DNA of 64,000 nt from Angiostrongylus vasorum (taxonomy: Eukaryota; Nematoda; Chromadorea; Rhabditida; Metastrongylidae): assembly GCA_018806985.1 (NCBI GenBank), contig JADANN010000309.1, positions 1,674,001-1,738,000 on the forward strand, written 5' to 3'. Numbering within the stretch: position 1 is the stretch's first letter; the number at the start of each line of letters is the position of its first letter. This document shows, one piece after another, positions 11,646-23,060 of this stretch. The position numbers and the translations under genes are program-made. The notes under the pieces were generated by a model. That model saw nothing but the letters and a program-made list of their open reading frames with translations. It did not search any database and was not told where the DNA came from.

Positions 11646-11655
11646 CGATTTAATG

Positions 11656-11802
11656 AGACAGCTGAGAGAGAGGCGAAACAAAGGACCCGCATGGTGTGGT
11701 GGTGAGCGCGTTAGCCCCCTGAAAGTGTAATAGCGCGTTCGTTTCCCACCGCAGATACCTGCGGTCTAAAGTTTTGCAAATATCTCAGCATCATTGTGAT
11801 CC
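11656..11802 (+). repeat. SINE-D, right arm only
   Basis: Contains GCTGAGAGAGAGGCGAAAC, CCCGCATGGTGTGGTGGTGA (A-box-like), GCGCGTTCGTTTCCCACC (B-box-like) and TTTTGCAAATATCTCAGC. This is the right arm of the family. Confidence 0.8.
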
Positions 11803-12786
11803 AATAAGTATTGTGAATAGTACAGAGTTTAATGGGCCATGTCTCCCTGATTCAATGCGCCTTATTGTATCATTCAGTCTGCCAAAGAGATCTCTGCAGC
11901 AATGCTTGATGTGATGAATTCGTCCATTTTTCACCGTATGACGTAATTCTGCCGAGAATTGGGTCTTTTTTGTTGCGTAGAAGAAAAGAAGAATGGACTG
12001 CATGAGGAGAAGTCTTTGTCATTAGTTTAACCTCTAACGCTCCTTGTGGACACTGGAGTTTCCATATTGACTTTAAAGGGTTCGTTTCTTTTACTGGACT
12101 ATGTATATTCACTTGATAGTTAATCGATAGCAGGCCAGAGTAGTAAGGCGGGGACCAGAAAAAGCCATCCTCTACACTTAACGATTTGAAAACACCTTTT
12201 TTCTCGAAAAGCTCCATTGATCTGCTGTCTGACTAGCAATTAGCAGTTATTTCATTTTGATCCCTATATGGAATAATGGTTATTTTATGGACGATGCAGA
12301 CATAAAAAATGCCAAAATTGGCTCAAAAGCTGGAAAGTGCTTCCACATGAAGACAGCAATGAGTCTTAACAAGCACCCGTTTATGACACCTCCTCTTCAT
12401 CATTTTAACATCTCCCGATAGAGAAACGATTATTAAAGTATGAACGTAAGTGTTTCTAAAACGCCCTAAGCACTTTTCGGAGGAGCTGTTTCCACAATTC
12501 TATTCAGATGATCGTCATTACGTACTAATAGGCTCCGACGAATTCCAAACTCATATATATCTCTGGTAGAAAGCCCTCAAAGCAGTCGCATCGTGCATTA
12601 GGGCAGTTCTTCTCCGGGCGATGCTCAAGTGACATTTCAGCTTTTACAGTTTCTTTATCTCCAGGTTTGAACCCATCAAGTAAAACAGGGCGATCTTCAT
12701 AATTTGCAAAGTTTGTTTCAACGGGCTTAACGTAATTGTGACTTAATAGTTAGAAAAAAAAGTATTACACGAAGAATAGTGAAACA
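11803..12786. other. no recognisable gene
   Basis: Minus frames 11791-12003 and 11870-12217 overlap each other and have no motifs. No repeat family is recognised. Confidence 0.45.
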
Positions 12787-13176
12787 ACCCTCCCAACGGT
12801 TTACCGCCTCATCGTGGCTGGGAGGTGTTCCTGGGTGTCGGACTGCGATGTACGACGGGGATTCGTTCTCCCTGCAAGGTCTCCCAAGCTGAGAAGGAGT
12901 ACGGCGTTTCCATCAGGAAGCCTAGCTAAGAGTAAACCAATACCAGGATCCGCAACCGTCCTGGTATCAAAGTCGCATGGTGGTAAATCTCCCTCTGATC
13001 CACAAGGGCTGCTACTGCCTATCGTGGTGACGACCTGGGGGCAGACTTTGCCCAGGCTGTTCTCGGGATTCCAGGGAACCACAATGGCTTAACCAGCAAA
13101 TCTCTGAAAGATGGTGATTATGCTGGGGTCCGCACAACTAGTGAGGGCGGGCCGTGTATGTATCAAGTGTCAAGTA
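12787..13176 (-). repeat. repeat C, near full length
   Basis: Minus-strand copy of the family at 46572-46951. It starts (in plus coordinates) at CCTCCCAACGGTTTACCGCC and ends at GTATCAAGTGTCAAGT. The two opposed 92-93 codon frames across it are by-products of low stop density in the repeat, which also appears at 46656-46972. Confidence 0.85.
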
Positions 13177-13689
13177 TAGTCAAACAAAAGCTGGGTTTTA
13201 AAAAAAATGTACTTATCTGCAGTGTAGGAAATCACTATTTAAGGAGATTTATATTTGCACAAATTTCTCAGTGACGAACACGGCCATTATTCTTTTTCCA
13301 GTCAGGAATTTCCAAAGATTAGTTGTGTACAATGTTATGTGGAAACATTCTTAATAAACCAGGAAAGCAAATGAGGACAAATTTATCCTACGTTTTGTTG
13401 CTGGAACAACTATTACATTACGCTAGTTTTTTTCATAGAATTTTCTTCGCAAGTAAAAAAAAATTTTTTTTACCTTCCTTGGATGGTTTGCCATCACCAA
13501 TCCTGAGGCATACCACAGCTTCAGTTAGAGTCAAGCCTAGAGGCGTGAACGAGTATCATTCCTCAATAACCAAAATCACTAACAACACCTTATATGATTT
13601 AAAAAGAGAACGAAGAACAACGGTCGTTGTTAGTCATGCTGCGGCGTATTGATACCATTCAAAAAGTAGCTGTAGGATTTTCATGGGCA
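13177..13689. other. no confident gene; one 109-codon frame
   Basis: Plus frame 13323-13652 contains a poly-T/poly-A interruption and no recognisable motif. I do not call it. Confidence 0.4.
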
Positions 13690-13910
13690 CATTTTCGCAT
13701 CCAGTCACCCTCAAATAATTTACTACCTCGTTGTGGCTGAAGCGTATGCTTGCGGTGATGAAGACATTCCCTCGGCAGCATCACCCTCATTGAAAGGAGT
13801 ATTTCATATTTCCACCCGAAAACACAGCCGTGGATATGTCTGCGTTAGGAATCGCTTCCGTTCTGGAATTAACACATTCGAAAAACCGTAAACCTCCCCT
13901 CCCATTTGTG
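13690..13910 (-). repeat. repeat C, strongly diverged fragment
   Basis: TTACTACCTCGTTGTGGCTG followed by CATTGAAAGGAGTA parallels the minus-strand start of the copy at 12787 (TTTACCGCCTCATCGTGGCT, GCTGAGAAGGAGTA). Confidence 0.5.
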
Positions 13911-14235
13911 AAGCCTACTGGCTGACTATGGCGTAAACCTGAACACACTCTAGCTTATTAGCTTAGGGAAAAATCAGCGTTGCCCCATACACTAGTTGCG
14001 CCCGTGCATGATATCAGCTAAGAAAACTACCGATGAAAGTCGATAAAACCTAGCCCTAGAAATGACTTCATTGGGGCCGAAACAGACTGAACAGAATATC
14101 CACACTTTGAAAAAGTACAACAGCCGATTCCGACAGTGACAGTTAAGCTATCCTAAGGTCGACTTAATGTGATCGAGTTTAGTGAATTGGAATACACTTT
14201 CCTCCATAACTGAGCAAACACAAGATTGACAGAAA

Positions 14236-14280
14236 GATTTATTCGGCTGACGTTTCGATGCCTTCGTCTTCCGCAAAACA
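14236..14280 (-). other. hammerhead-like motif fragment (PLE tail)
   Basis: On the minus strand: GGAAGACGAAGGCATCGAAACGTCAGCCGAATAAAT, written here as GGAAGACGAAGGC then ATCGAAACGTCAGCC. It keeps the GAAAC-GTC side and the AGCC side of stem I. The CTGA side is damaged (TTGCGGA). Confidence 0.5.
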
Positions 14281-14284
14281 ATCA

Positions 14285-14710
14285 GAAAAACAATTTTAAC
14301 TTATTATTCACTGCCTACTCTTTTTAACGGGCAGAATATATTGCGAAATATATCCTCAATGATGCTGAGATAATTGTAAAACTCCGGACCGCAGGTGTCT
14401 GAGGTGGGGAACGAACGCGCTATTGTCAGTAAATAATAGGTTAAGATTGAAATTATAACAGCAGCCTCAGCTGAACTGGGTTCATTGCCGATTTGGGCTC
14501 CCCAGATCAATCCCGCTGACGTTTGATTGTTAATGGCAAAGGATCGATAGAACTAGCTGAGAGACAGGCGAAACGAAGGACCCGCATGGTGTTGCGGTGA
14601 ACGCTTTACTCTCCGGAAAAGAAAATGGCGCGTTTGTTCCCCACCACAGACACCTGCGGTCCGGAGTTTTGCAAATATCTCAGCATCATTGAAATCAGAA
14701 AACATTTGTG
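14285..14710. mobile_element. SINE-D, complete fold-back copy (asymmetric tail on left)
   Basis: Left tail TTATTATTCACTGCCTACTC, then arm one (CTCAATGATGCTGAGATAAT, ACCGCAGGTGTCTGAGGTGG). A spacer follows (CTCCCCAGATCAATCCCGC), then arm two in inverse orientation (GCTGAGAGACAGGCGAAACG, CCCGCATGGTGTTGCGGTGA, GCAAATATCTCAGCATCATT). The arms are complementary over most of their length. Confidence 0.8.
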
Positions 14711-14801
14711 CTAACACACGCCAATCGAACGGAAGTTTTCTGTTGGGAGGTGATCCTGTCATGAAATACCCATAATTTGGGTTTCTATACACAACCATAT
14801 C

Positions 14802-15080
14802 GGCTCGTGTGGCGCAGTGCTCGGAAGCGCCCTGCAACACACACTGGAATCGATCCCAGCACACATGGCCCACCAAGCCTTCCATCCATCTGGGGTCGGC
14901 AAGTTGGTACCAGACTCGTCTGGGAGGATAGCAGCACTGGCTCGATACATCGGTAAGCCACCGCGAGTCATTGTAAAAGGCCAGATATGCATTTAATCAC
15001 CTCCAAACGATGCTTAATGAAGTCGAATGCATGGCGCATCCCTCAGAGATTGATCAACGCCGAGAGCTTTATGCTTTTAT
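14802..15080 (+). mobile_element. SINE-A, full-length
   Basis: tRNA-like head (GTGTGGCGCAGTGCTCGGAA, B-box region GGAATCGATCCC), body (CCATCCATCTGGGGTCGGCA; CACTGGCTCGATACATCGG) and tail (GAGAGCTTTATGC). Minor substitutions relative to the other copies. Confidence 0.9.
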
Positions 15081-15262
15081 TTATATATAACCAATTGTTT
15101 CTCAGCACCTCGACTCATTGAAAACCCTATCACCTCGCTTTTCTCTCAGCCATTTCCACGACAAAAGCAGTTTAGTGTTGTCAACTGCTGTTCACAAATC
15201 TTAACCGACAATGACGGCAAATCAGGCTTTTTCTCCGATGAAGTTAAAGGTGATCTGCAACT

Positions 15263-15718
15263 AAAGAATTTATAAAATTGCTGTCGGGAACTTCACAATA
15301 AGCTTCGTAAGGGCTATTACAAAAAGTGATATAAAAAAACAAAAGGATAAAGCTCTCAGCCTCCTACACAGTGCGATTTTTACTATGAGGACTCTGCTTT
15401 TTGAGAGGATGGAAAATCGCAAATGGACACAGGGATTGCTCAACGCGGCTCATGATCAACTGAAATCTCACGAACAGTATATGATGCTTCTTTAGTGTTC
15501 CGTCGAGCTACCTTTTCTTAGTGAATGAGGTCGCCTACTTCTACGTGCCACGATTTAATTTGGAGACGAGCTCGAAAACATATCTCTCCATGAATAAAAG
15601 GATAATTGTAGACGAAGAAAAAAATCCTGGGCGGAACACTTCATCACTACAAAAAGATTGCTTGAAAAGAAGGAAAAATAGAAGGTGGATTCTACTGCAA
15701 TACACCTATCTAAAGTGA
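15263..15718 (+). CDS. two open blocks of an unrecognised protein
   Basis: A stop-to-stop frame at about 15263-15495 reads AVGNFTISFVRAITKSD, then KALSLLHSAIFTMRTLLFER and NAAHDQLKSHEQYMMLL before a stop. The amphipathic, evenly composed text looks coding but lacks an ATG near its start. After an acceptor-like CTTTTCTTAG, a second frame (15521-15718) reads NEVAYFYVPRFNLETSS and then becomes Lys/Arg-rich. I recognise no domain in either. They may be exons of one gene or remnants of a mobile element. Confidence 0.25.
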
Positions 15719-15719
15719 T

Positions 15720-16675
15720 AATGTATGACGTTTAAAGATAATGCACAATAGGGTACAGTTGAAAGAGAGGAAAAATACTTAAGGGAACCTAGATAAAAAC
15801 TGTCTTTAAGAAAATACTGTAATCTTCGCGACTTCTAACATGGGATATTTCATCCGCCACTCCACCGACGAAGGAAGGGTTCCTGCAAACTTTCCACCAT
15901 GATGTGCAACTGACAACGGAAAGAACGATTCTGTCTCCGCCCCATAAACAACTAGGAGACCATAAAAATTTTTTGCTGAAGAAAGACTGTTGAAGATTAT
16001 TCATTTCAATGAGCGAGTTGTGATCAGATGAATTAAGAGAGACACAGCTTCACGGCAGGACACCATTATGACTTAGTTTTGTCGAGCTAGAATTCACGGA
16101 TTAGGTACTTTCCGCAACTAAGAAGCACATTTTTCAACTGTAAGATTCGAAAATGAGTGCCTCTTTCTCAATATTGAAGAAGGGTAACCAAAGTGATTTT
16201 TACAACTCCAGCTTGAATTATTGTATAGTGACGTTTATAAGCCGTTCAGTAATGTTATACCGCTGCACATGACAGGCTATTTCGGTTGGAGTCAACAACT
16301 TGGGCAAGGAAAGTTTTGGGAAGAATGAGAAAGGTAATATAAACATGTACAGAACACGTCCGTTCAGTAACTTGATTCACAGGAGCTTCCTGTCGCCAGC
16401 ACCATCTGCGCTTTTTACTAACTCCTTGTCGGCTTCAAAAAGGGATATTTGGTGCAGTCAAAGACAATGGCATTCTTTCCTTGTCGATCAGGAGTAAACG
16501 CTCTTTATTACATTATTCATAAAAGTTGTAGATACCAGGTATCCTAACCACACTATGAAAATATAACTCTTCCAGTCACGGGAGAAAAAAGATAGAAATG
16601 GCGACATTTTCAATAGTTTCTTCCAGTAATGGCAAATGACATTCTTTCAGAACTCTTTTTTTGAAGATATTGTGA
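15720..16675. other. no recognisable gene
   Basis: Short frames only (15789-16004 minus, 16300-16497 plus); no repeat-family match. Confidence 0.45.
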
Positions 16676-16678
16676 CCC

Positions 16679-16721
16679 TAATGAAGCCCATTGCATGGCG
16701 TATCCCTCAGCGATTGATAAG
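16679..16721 (+). repeat. SINE-A short fragment
   Basis: TAATGAAGCCCATTGCATGG then CGTATCCCTCAGCGATTGAT match the SINE-A segment just before its tail. Confidence 0.55.
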
Positions 16722-16989
16722 CACATTATTCTGCAAATCTCAATGTGACATGCCTATGCATTTTTGCCACATAGATGTTTTTTCTGTTAAACTTCTCAGC
16801 ACCAATAACCAATAATGGGCGCGTCTAATGGGAAGGTTCGATTTCTTCAAATAGTTCATTTCCATTAATTTGAGGCTAAAAGATGTTGATTTTCATGATC
16901 GCGTCGTGCGTCATGACTTGGGACGAAACGTGCATAAGTAACGGATCCGTTGGGCACCAGAAGGACCACTTTTTATCTACCAGCGACTA

Positions 16990-17102
16990 ATTTGTGAAGG
17001 CTAAATAAGCACTCAATCATCTTTACGACGCTTTCGATGGAGTCGAATACATGGCGCGTACGTTCAGGGGATTGATTAACACTGAATGCTTCATCCTATT
17101 TT
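16990..17102 (+). repeat. SINE-A diverged 3' fragment
   Basis: CACTCAATCATCTTTACGAC, GGAGTCGAATACATGGCG and GATTGATTAACACTGAATGC parallel the SINE-A 3' third. Confidence 0.6.
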
Positions 17103-17360
17103 AAGTTACAAAGGACGTTATATAATTGGCCACGACAACTTCGTTTCTGAAAAGTTTCGCCTTCATTCTTTTCCCTACTGCTACGACCAAGATTCAAACG
17201 ATCCATCAAAAACGCCACAAAGCTGATTGTCCACTATATATTTTTGGTCCACGGATCTTGTCGTACCTAAACGCTTTGATTCATTAGTGTGAGAAAACGG
17301 TAATATGCGTTCAATTCATGTACCGACGTTTCCATTCTTTTCTCTTTTGGCTGTAAATAT

Positions 17361-17641
17361 AAAGGATAAAAGAATAGAGCTCTCGGCGTTGATCAATCCC
17401 TGAGGTATGCATTAGACTTCATTAATTATCGCTGGAGGTGACCGAATGCATATCTGGCGTTTACAATGACTCTGCAATGGTCTTCCGATGTATCGAGCCA
17501 GTGCTGCTATCCTCCCAGATAAGTCTGGTACCAATTTGCCGACCCGGAGGGATGGAGGGCTTGGTGGGCCACGGGCGCGGGGACCCATTCCAAGTGTGTG
17601 TCGCGGCGGCGCCTCCAACCACTACGCCACATGCGCCCCCT
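17361..17641 (-). mobile_element. SINE-A, full-length
   Basis: In plus coordinates it runs from tail AAAGGATAAAAG, through GGCGTTGATCAATCCCTGAG and CCAGTGCTGCTATCCTCCCA, to the tRNA-like head ending in CCACTACGCCACATGCGCCC. Confidence 0.9.
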
Positions 17642-18314
17642 TAGCTGTAGATATATCTCACCTAATCTCTAATACCGTCCACTATATTGGTTTCTATTTG
17701 ACTGGTATGCATCAGTTTTTTGTAAACCTTCATGTATTTCATGCTTATGGTGAATCTTGTTGAACATTACTAGCTAGAGAATTAACTGCCCCTGCTTGGT
17801 AACAGTTAGCAACACCTAGAGAAGTTCATACGAGTTCAGTTCTGTGGTTTAGGGAACTTCAGTTTTTCTTCACACACTTCAGTTCTATCCCATCTATAGG
17901 AAGAAATATCACAGATTTCAAGGAACCGTGCAGATGCTTATTCCTCCATGAAATTCACTACATAAATCTCATTTTGTTAAAATTGGTGGGAGTCCAGTTT
18001 ACGCACTCCTGTTGATGACCTCCTCAACATTCGTGAAAGCCTCATCAACGTATCGCCATAAACAAAGACGTAAACTCTTCAACCGTTCATACAATACTGC
18101 ATCACTTTTCCCATCATCCGTGCATCCTAGTGCAAGTCGTGCAGTGCTTCATCGTTGTCAGAAGCAAAAGATCACAATCATGATCCACAACAGGTGCTGC
18201 ATTGTGCCCTCACATAAATAGTGCTAAAGGCAACATCTGACTACAACGTAATTTGACAGATGCTTTGAGTTATTAGAATATTTGCATCAACAATTCGTGA
18301 TCGTATGCCTTTTG
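17642..18314. other. no recognisable gene
   Basis: Frame 18012-18221 (69 codons) has no motif. No repeat recognised. Confidence 0.4.
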
Positions 18315-18665
18315 TGGTTGTAAGGTCCATATACAGCTCGTTCGTGGACCCCAGCACTTTCTCCATTTGTTTGGTTGGCTTGCATCGGTTACTCATTCGG
18401 ATTTGTGTACGAGTTCGGTTGCTTCTTGAATATTTTCTCTTCTTCATGAATGTTGTTGACTGCTAGTCGAGATGATTCTCACTGCATTCCTCGGATAGGT
18501 TTGCTGGAACCTCCTTGCTCGCCACCACGAGCATCTCTGGACATTATAGATCTGAGACTGCCTTCTTCGAACAAGTTTGGTTCCAACTTACCAGTTGGGG
18601 CAGCGCGGGGTCGAACTATGTACTACGGGTCTTTTGTGCGCATCTCTAATTGCTGCCCCTTCCCG
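18315..18665 (-). repeat. SINE-B, diverged copy
   Basis: In order along the minus-strand copy: CAGCACTTTCTCCATTTG; GAATGTTGTTGACTGCTAG; TTGCTGGAACCTCC; GTCGAACTATGTACTACGGG; TCTAATTGCTGCCCCTTCCC. These correspond to the diagnostic blocks of 7704-8100. Confidence 0.65.
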
Positions 18666-18989
18666 TGCCCGTTTCAACTTTAGACAACATATCTATAAAA
18701 CTCACTTGCTGAAATAAGAATTATTGCAAACCAGGATCTTTGTTAACAAAACACGCGCTTTCCCATTCTACCGCGATAAAATTCAAATCCTCTGGACGTC
18801 TAGATTATTCTTCTCCACCTAGGGTTGTATCCTTAGTAAGAAAATGATTCCACAAATGGGTTTTCTTCCACCATTACGCAATCATTTTCCTGAACCACCG
18901 TCAATTTGAATGGTAGCCCCCAATCATGGGTTGAAAATTTGAAAACTTTTCTCAGCACTTGCATTCGTTTCTAATTTTGGAAGAAAAAT

Positions 18990-20082
18990 AGAGCTGCCAT
19001 GATCGACTTTCTATTAACCTTGCGATTAGATTACAAATTAGCGCAAATGAGGGGGGTTGACAATGGCAACAGTGACTGGCACCAAGTCCTTTCACTGCGT
19101 TTATGTTTGAAATGGAAGCCGCCGTTTTCGATTTCCGGCCGCTACTCTACTGCAGATATATAGATGATCGTTTTGTCATCTTCTCTACTCAGGAGGAGAT
19201 GGACAAATGCTTTGAATTATTGTATGAGCAGTCTTAGTACACTAAATTCGGGAAAAACGGAAAGGAAACTGGCTTCCATTTTTTTGATGTTCGAATCAAG
19301 TTATCAGATGACAATTACATGAAAAAAGTAGTACCGAAAACCAAATAATAAAAACATCCTGGATCATTTCCTCTCTTCCCACTCTTCACACGCAAAAACG
19401 GCGCTTATGAGAAACATATTTCAAACAGCTACCATTGCGTGTACGAACAAGGAACTAAAGGAAGAATGTCTCAACTTGGCTCGACAAATAGCCATCTCCA
19501 ATGGCTACGAAATAGTTACCAACCCTACGAGACGAGCTTAGAAGGACAGCGATGGCTCAAAACGAACGGTTTGACCGAGACAAAATCCTGTTCTTCTTGG
19601 TCTTTATTGGCGATGAAGTAAGAGTAGCTATATAGAGATGCTTGTGAAGGACAGGTCAGGAAGAATTGGTAACGTTAATTGATACACCACCGACTAATTT
19701 TTCGTAGTCAGTTAGATCGTAACCGCCTAAATGACTGTCTATGCGAGACACAAAGTTGACTAATTTGCCCATATGGCAGGGATGGTGATTGCATGAGTTC
19801 AAGTACGATATACCTAAGCTCTTGTAGTACTTGCGGAGATGAATATATTGGCGAAACGGGCGGAACATTATGTAACCGTGTAAAAAGAACACCAAGATGA
19901 CAAACGAAAAAACAAGACAAAGTACCCCACTGGGGGGCCCATAAGATACAAAGGCCTAGCAGAGACGATTTCGATATGAAATTCATTGTACTCGCACAAG
20001 ATGGCAAAACTCCAACGGGCAAACCTCTTGAGGCTTTTTGCCTGAATGTCAAGTATCCTAGAATGAATCACCTGTATCACCT
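18990..20082 (+). pseudogene. Penelope-like element: reverse transcriptase and GIY-YIG remnant
   Basis: From about 19080 the plus strand reads a PLE reverse transcriptase: FRPLLYCRYIDDRFVIFSTQ (catalytic YIDD at 19157-19168), EEMDKCFELLYEQS and NGKETGFHFFDVRIKLS, then FTRKNGAYEKHIS. The downstream GIY-YIG endonuclease is visible at 19803-19880 as STIYLSSC and then TCGDEYIGETGGTLCNRVKR, with the Cys pair typical of PLEs. The C-terminal part reads DDFDMKFIVLAQDGK and PLEAFCLNVKYPRMNH (to about 20082). Frameshifts and stops (for example after YEQS) make it inactive. 18995-19040 is an inverted copy of the PLE leader (ATCGACTTTCTATTAACC). An RTE fragment abuts directly at 20083. Confidence 0.85.
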
Positions 20083-21165
20083 GTAACGCCGTTGATCGTC
20101 GCGAATGACTCGAGCGGGCGCCAGTAAATCTTCCATTTTTCCTTGTCGCGTGCAAGAGTAGCCCAGTGGGTTCGGCTCGTTCTAGGGACGCGTCGAGCAA
20201 CATACCTTTGTTTTTAGGCTTTTTGTGAAGAACTCTGACCATCGGTTCGGTGGTCTTCCTGCAGTACGTTTGACATCCCGAGGAATCTAGTCACTAACGG
20301 CTCTTGTCCATCGGTTGTCATTCATACGTATTACGTTTCCGGGCCATTTTATCTTCGATTATTTGGTGTGTAGAACGTCGTCCTTGATTTCCGATCGATG
20401 ACGCAGGTCGGAGCTTCGAATCTCCTTCCTTAGCTGTGTGGCGTGAGTACTGACATTGTCCTTTCGACTGCGCGTTGAATAACGCTGATGACCTTTCATC
20501 CTCCTTACGCGGCGACCAGGTTTCCGACGCATAGGTTAAGGCAGGAAGAATCGTGGAGCCGAAAAGGTGGGTAAGGAAGAAGTCAGATATTCTCTGTTCT
20601 CTTCACTACATCCTCGATGCTCTTGAAAGCTCCCCAAGCCGCTCGTTTCCTTATGCTCAGCTCTGGAGCTAAGACGTTCATCATATTGATTTCACGACCT
20701 AGATAGACATAATTGGAGCATTCGGAGATATTCGTTCCGTAGAGCGTGAATGGGGAATACGTAACAAACCCATTCCTCATGAACATCGTCTTTGTGAGAT
20801 TTAGTCGAAGACCAATTTTTCCGCAGCCTTCATTGAAGTCGGCAAGCGTTCGTTCTGCTTGGCTAATGTTTGGCGTTATAAGAACGATGTTATCAGCAAA
20901 GCGAAGATGGTGTAATTGCCGGCCATCGATTCCACTCCCATGTTGTCCCATTCTAATGTTGGCACGACCTTCTCGAGGGTGGCAGTAAAAAAATTTTGGC
21001 GAGATAGTACTGCCGTATAACGATAGTGTAGTACTTGACTAGCCTCTCTTTTGACATCTACGTTAATGAATAGCAGGAAAGGATGCACGTGAGGTCGCAC
21101 GTGATCTAGTCCGTATCTTAGAATGACCCCTTTGATGTGCGGTGGTGTACTCATCAACCATATGC
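20083..21165 (-). pseudogene. RTE-clade LINE, 3' half
   Basis: The minus strand carries the second half of an RTE reverse transcriptase. It reads LEWDNMGVESMAGN, then LHHLRFADNIVLITPNISQA, LADFNEGCGKIGLRLNLTK, GTNISECSNYVYLGREI and RKRAAWGAFKSIEDVVKRTE. The catalytic FADD box appears as FADN (about 20889-20901), so the second Asp is lost. The frame is open for 122 codons (20583-20951), so this copy is younger than the one at 8.6 kb. The part upstream of GVR-GDT is absent (5' truncation), the usual LINE outcome. 20083-20580 is the degraded C-terminal and 3' region. Confidence 0.85.
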
Positions 21166-21450
21166 GACTCCAAGCGGCTATTCTTCCTCAGTGTCATTAT
21201 CAGCCCAGGCGTGTAGAGAACGGTGGGTTTCGGAGAAGCTGTTGATCATTTGATTACCATTCAGATTTTCATCTTTAAGTTTATGTGTTTGAAGCGTCTG
21301 GCGTAATAAAGTGCGTTCCAGTATACTCTTCCAGCCTCTGAAGGGAGGCGATACTACCGAAACGTCAGCTACTGTTCTGTTGTATGTTTTTCTTCTAAGA
21401 AAGCAAATATGTGCTTTATAACAATCTCACGACCGCTGAAAAAGAAGACG
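21166..21450 (+). mobile_element. PLE tail/leader with hammerhead-like motif
   Basis: Contains ATCAACCATATGCGACTCCA and AACGGTGGGTTTCGGAGAAG, tail blocks shared with 36000-36060 and 46965-47000. Next come the motif 21333-21374 (CTGAAGG, GAGGCGATACTACC, GAAAC-GTC) and the leader TTTTCTTCTAAGAAAGCAAA. Stem I is imperfect in this copy. Confidence 0.7.
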
Positions 21451-21809
21451 ACACGTTTGAAAAAATGAAGCGCTAGAAAGTCTCTTTCTTGTTACTACTT
21501 GTCGAGTCCTTAAGTACTCTCGTTGTTCAAGGGTCACGAAGGTTCAGGATGCATACAATGGGCAATGCCGCTGTGCCATCCAACAAATCCAATCCAGGGA
21601 TCAACTCAAGCTCCAGTAAATTGAAACCTTCGCGAAATGTTTCATCACATCATAAACAAAGGACAACAATTCTATCAAGAGGAGTATTTGAAGAGAAAAC
21701 TACCTCAGCTAGCGAATAATAACGAACTAACGGATACTCCAGTTGCGGAACGTGGTGTCAGTAGTCATGCTAATAGCTTGTAAATCCGACTACGTGAAGC
21801 AAAACTTTT
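21451..21809. other. no recognisable gene
   Basis: Frame 21489-21719 (76 codons) has no motif. Confidence 0.4.
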
Positions 21810-22060
21810 CTTATTACATGACCTCCACAAGTACTACATTGTAGGGATCTCAGCATTTCTTCCATTCGATTCGTTTGCTCTCATCCACCACGTAAGTCCT
21901 CGAACTCCGGCTTTGATTTCGGCTCCATATGGGTGTTTTTCCGCTTTTGTTTTCTTCCGAATGTCGTTTAAAGCTGCTCGATTACATTCTCCTTGAGGTC
22001 TCCAGAGAGCTCTGCTAGAACGTACCCACTTAGATTAGAAGGAGTGGGCTTGTCATGCAC
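21810..22060 (-). repeat. SINE-B, 3' part
   Basis: ATCTCAGCATTTCTTCCATT, CGATTCGTTTGCTCTCATCC, TTCCGAATGTCGTTTAAAGC and TCTGCTAGAACGTACCCAC follow the SINE-B order on the minus strand. The tRNA-like head is missing. Confidence 0.65.
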
Positions 22061-22227
22061 AAATCAGGTATAATCTTTCTTTTTCTGATTTTTTCCCTGA
22101 TTTGGAAGGAATGAGAGGTTTTGTTGGCTCAATGCGAGGTGCAACCATTGGCCTGGATAGGATGAGCCGGCCGTGTAATGAACGGGCTCACTACCGCACC
22201 GCTACACGTTCCCTGAGAAGAAACTGT

Positions 22228-22620
22228 CCTGACGTATAATCACAATGATACTGAGATATTCACAAAACTCTGGACCGGAGGTGTCTGCGATGGGGATCCA
22301 AAACGCCATTACTCTTGGCGGGGACTTTCAGCACCACAGCATGAGGGTCCTTCGTTTCGCCTTTCTATCAGCTATTTTTCTACCTACCAATCCCATCAGA
22401 ATCGACATTGAGCTCAGTTAAACTGAGGCTGTAGGAAGGGTAATAGCGCGTTCGATCGTCACCGTAGACACCTGCTGGCCGAAGTTTTGAAAAAATGTCA
22501 GCATCATCGTGGTTGTATTTCATTAATTTTTTTAATTCTTTTTTTAATTTTTATATTTTAATAATTTTTTTTAATTCCCTGCCGTGAAAAACTGTTGTAG
22601 GCAGTAAATGAAGAGTTAAC
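22228..22620. mobile_element. SINE-D, diverged two-armed copy
   Basis: Arm one 22240-22400 (ACCGGAGGTGTCTGCGATGG, CACCACAGCATGAGGGTCC). Arm two 22440-22515 (TAGCGCGTTCGATCGTCACC, AAAATGTCAGCATCATCG). An AT-rich stretch and the tail GTAGGCAGTAAATGAAGAGT follow. Confidence 0.65.
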
Positions 22621-23060
22621 ATTCTATCGATGTATTTCATCCCGCGACGCTCTTTTGTAATGGACGCTGATTATTGATAATAGTGATTGTCCGGTAATAA
22701 TAGCTGGTTTTCTCCGGACAATCCATCTTGCACAAATCGGTGTCATTATCGGCCAGTAGCGTAAAGTGTAACAAAAACAAAGTCGGGTAATTAAACGGAA
22801 AGAACAAATTGCTATCGCCGGATAATCACTAATATCAACAACCAGCATCGTGTACAAAATAGCATCGCTGGTGTTAGAATGCTTAAATGCCTCTTTCCAG
22901 AGATGCTCCACTGAGGAAGATCCGTCTCGGTACGAAGAAGAAGACACGACATCAAAAAGACGAACAACTGTGGACCATCGACTCGGATCATCGGCTCTGA
23001 GGAAGACGAAGACGTCAAAACGTTAGCCGAATAAAGATTGTTTATCAGCCTCGTGTAAGG
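22621..23060 (+). mobile_element. PLE-type tail with hammerhead-like motif
   Basis: The motif at 22991-23030 has a perfect 6-bp stem I (TCGGCT with AGCCGA), core CTGAGGA, stem II GACG-AAGA-CGTC and CGTT/GTT at the cleavage region. The G of GAAAC is changed to A. The upstream text CGAACAACTGTGGACCATCG is shared with 36932-36955. Confidence 0.65.

Noticed and set aside
12801..13092. Opposed 92-93 codon frames
   Set aside because: The same paired frames recur at 46646-46972, because both loci are copies of repeat C.
13323..13652. 109-codon plus frame
   Set aside because: It includes a poly-A/poly-T run in the middle, and no homology or splice context is visible.
14802..15080. SINE-A heads as functional tRNA genes
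   Set aside because: Only part of a cloverleaf is present, always followed by the same roughly 200-bp body and tail. Copies are mutated independently, so this is a SINE family.
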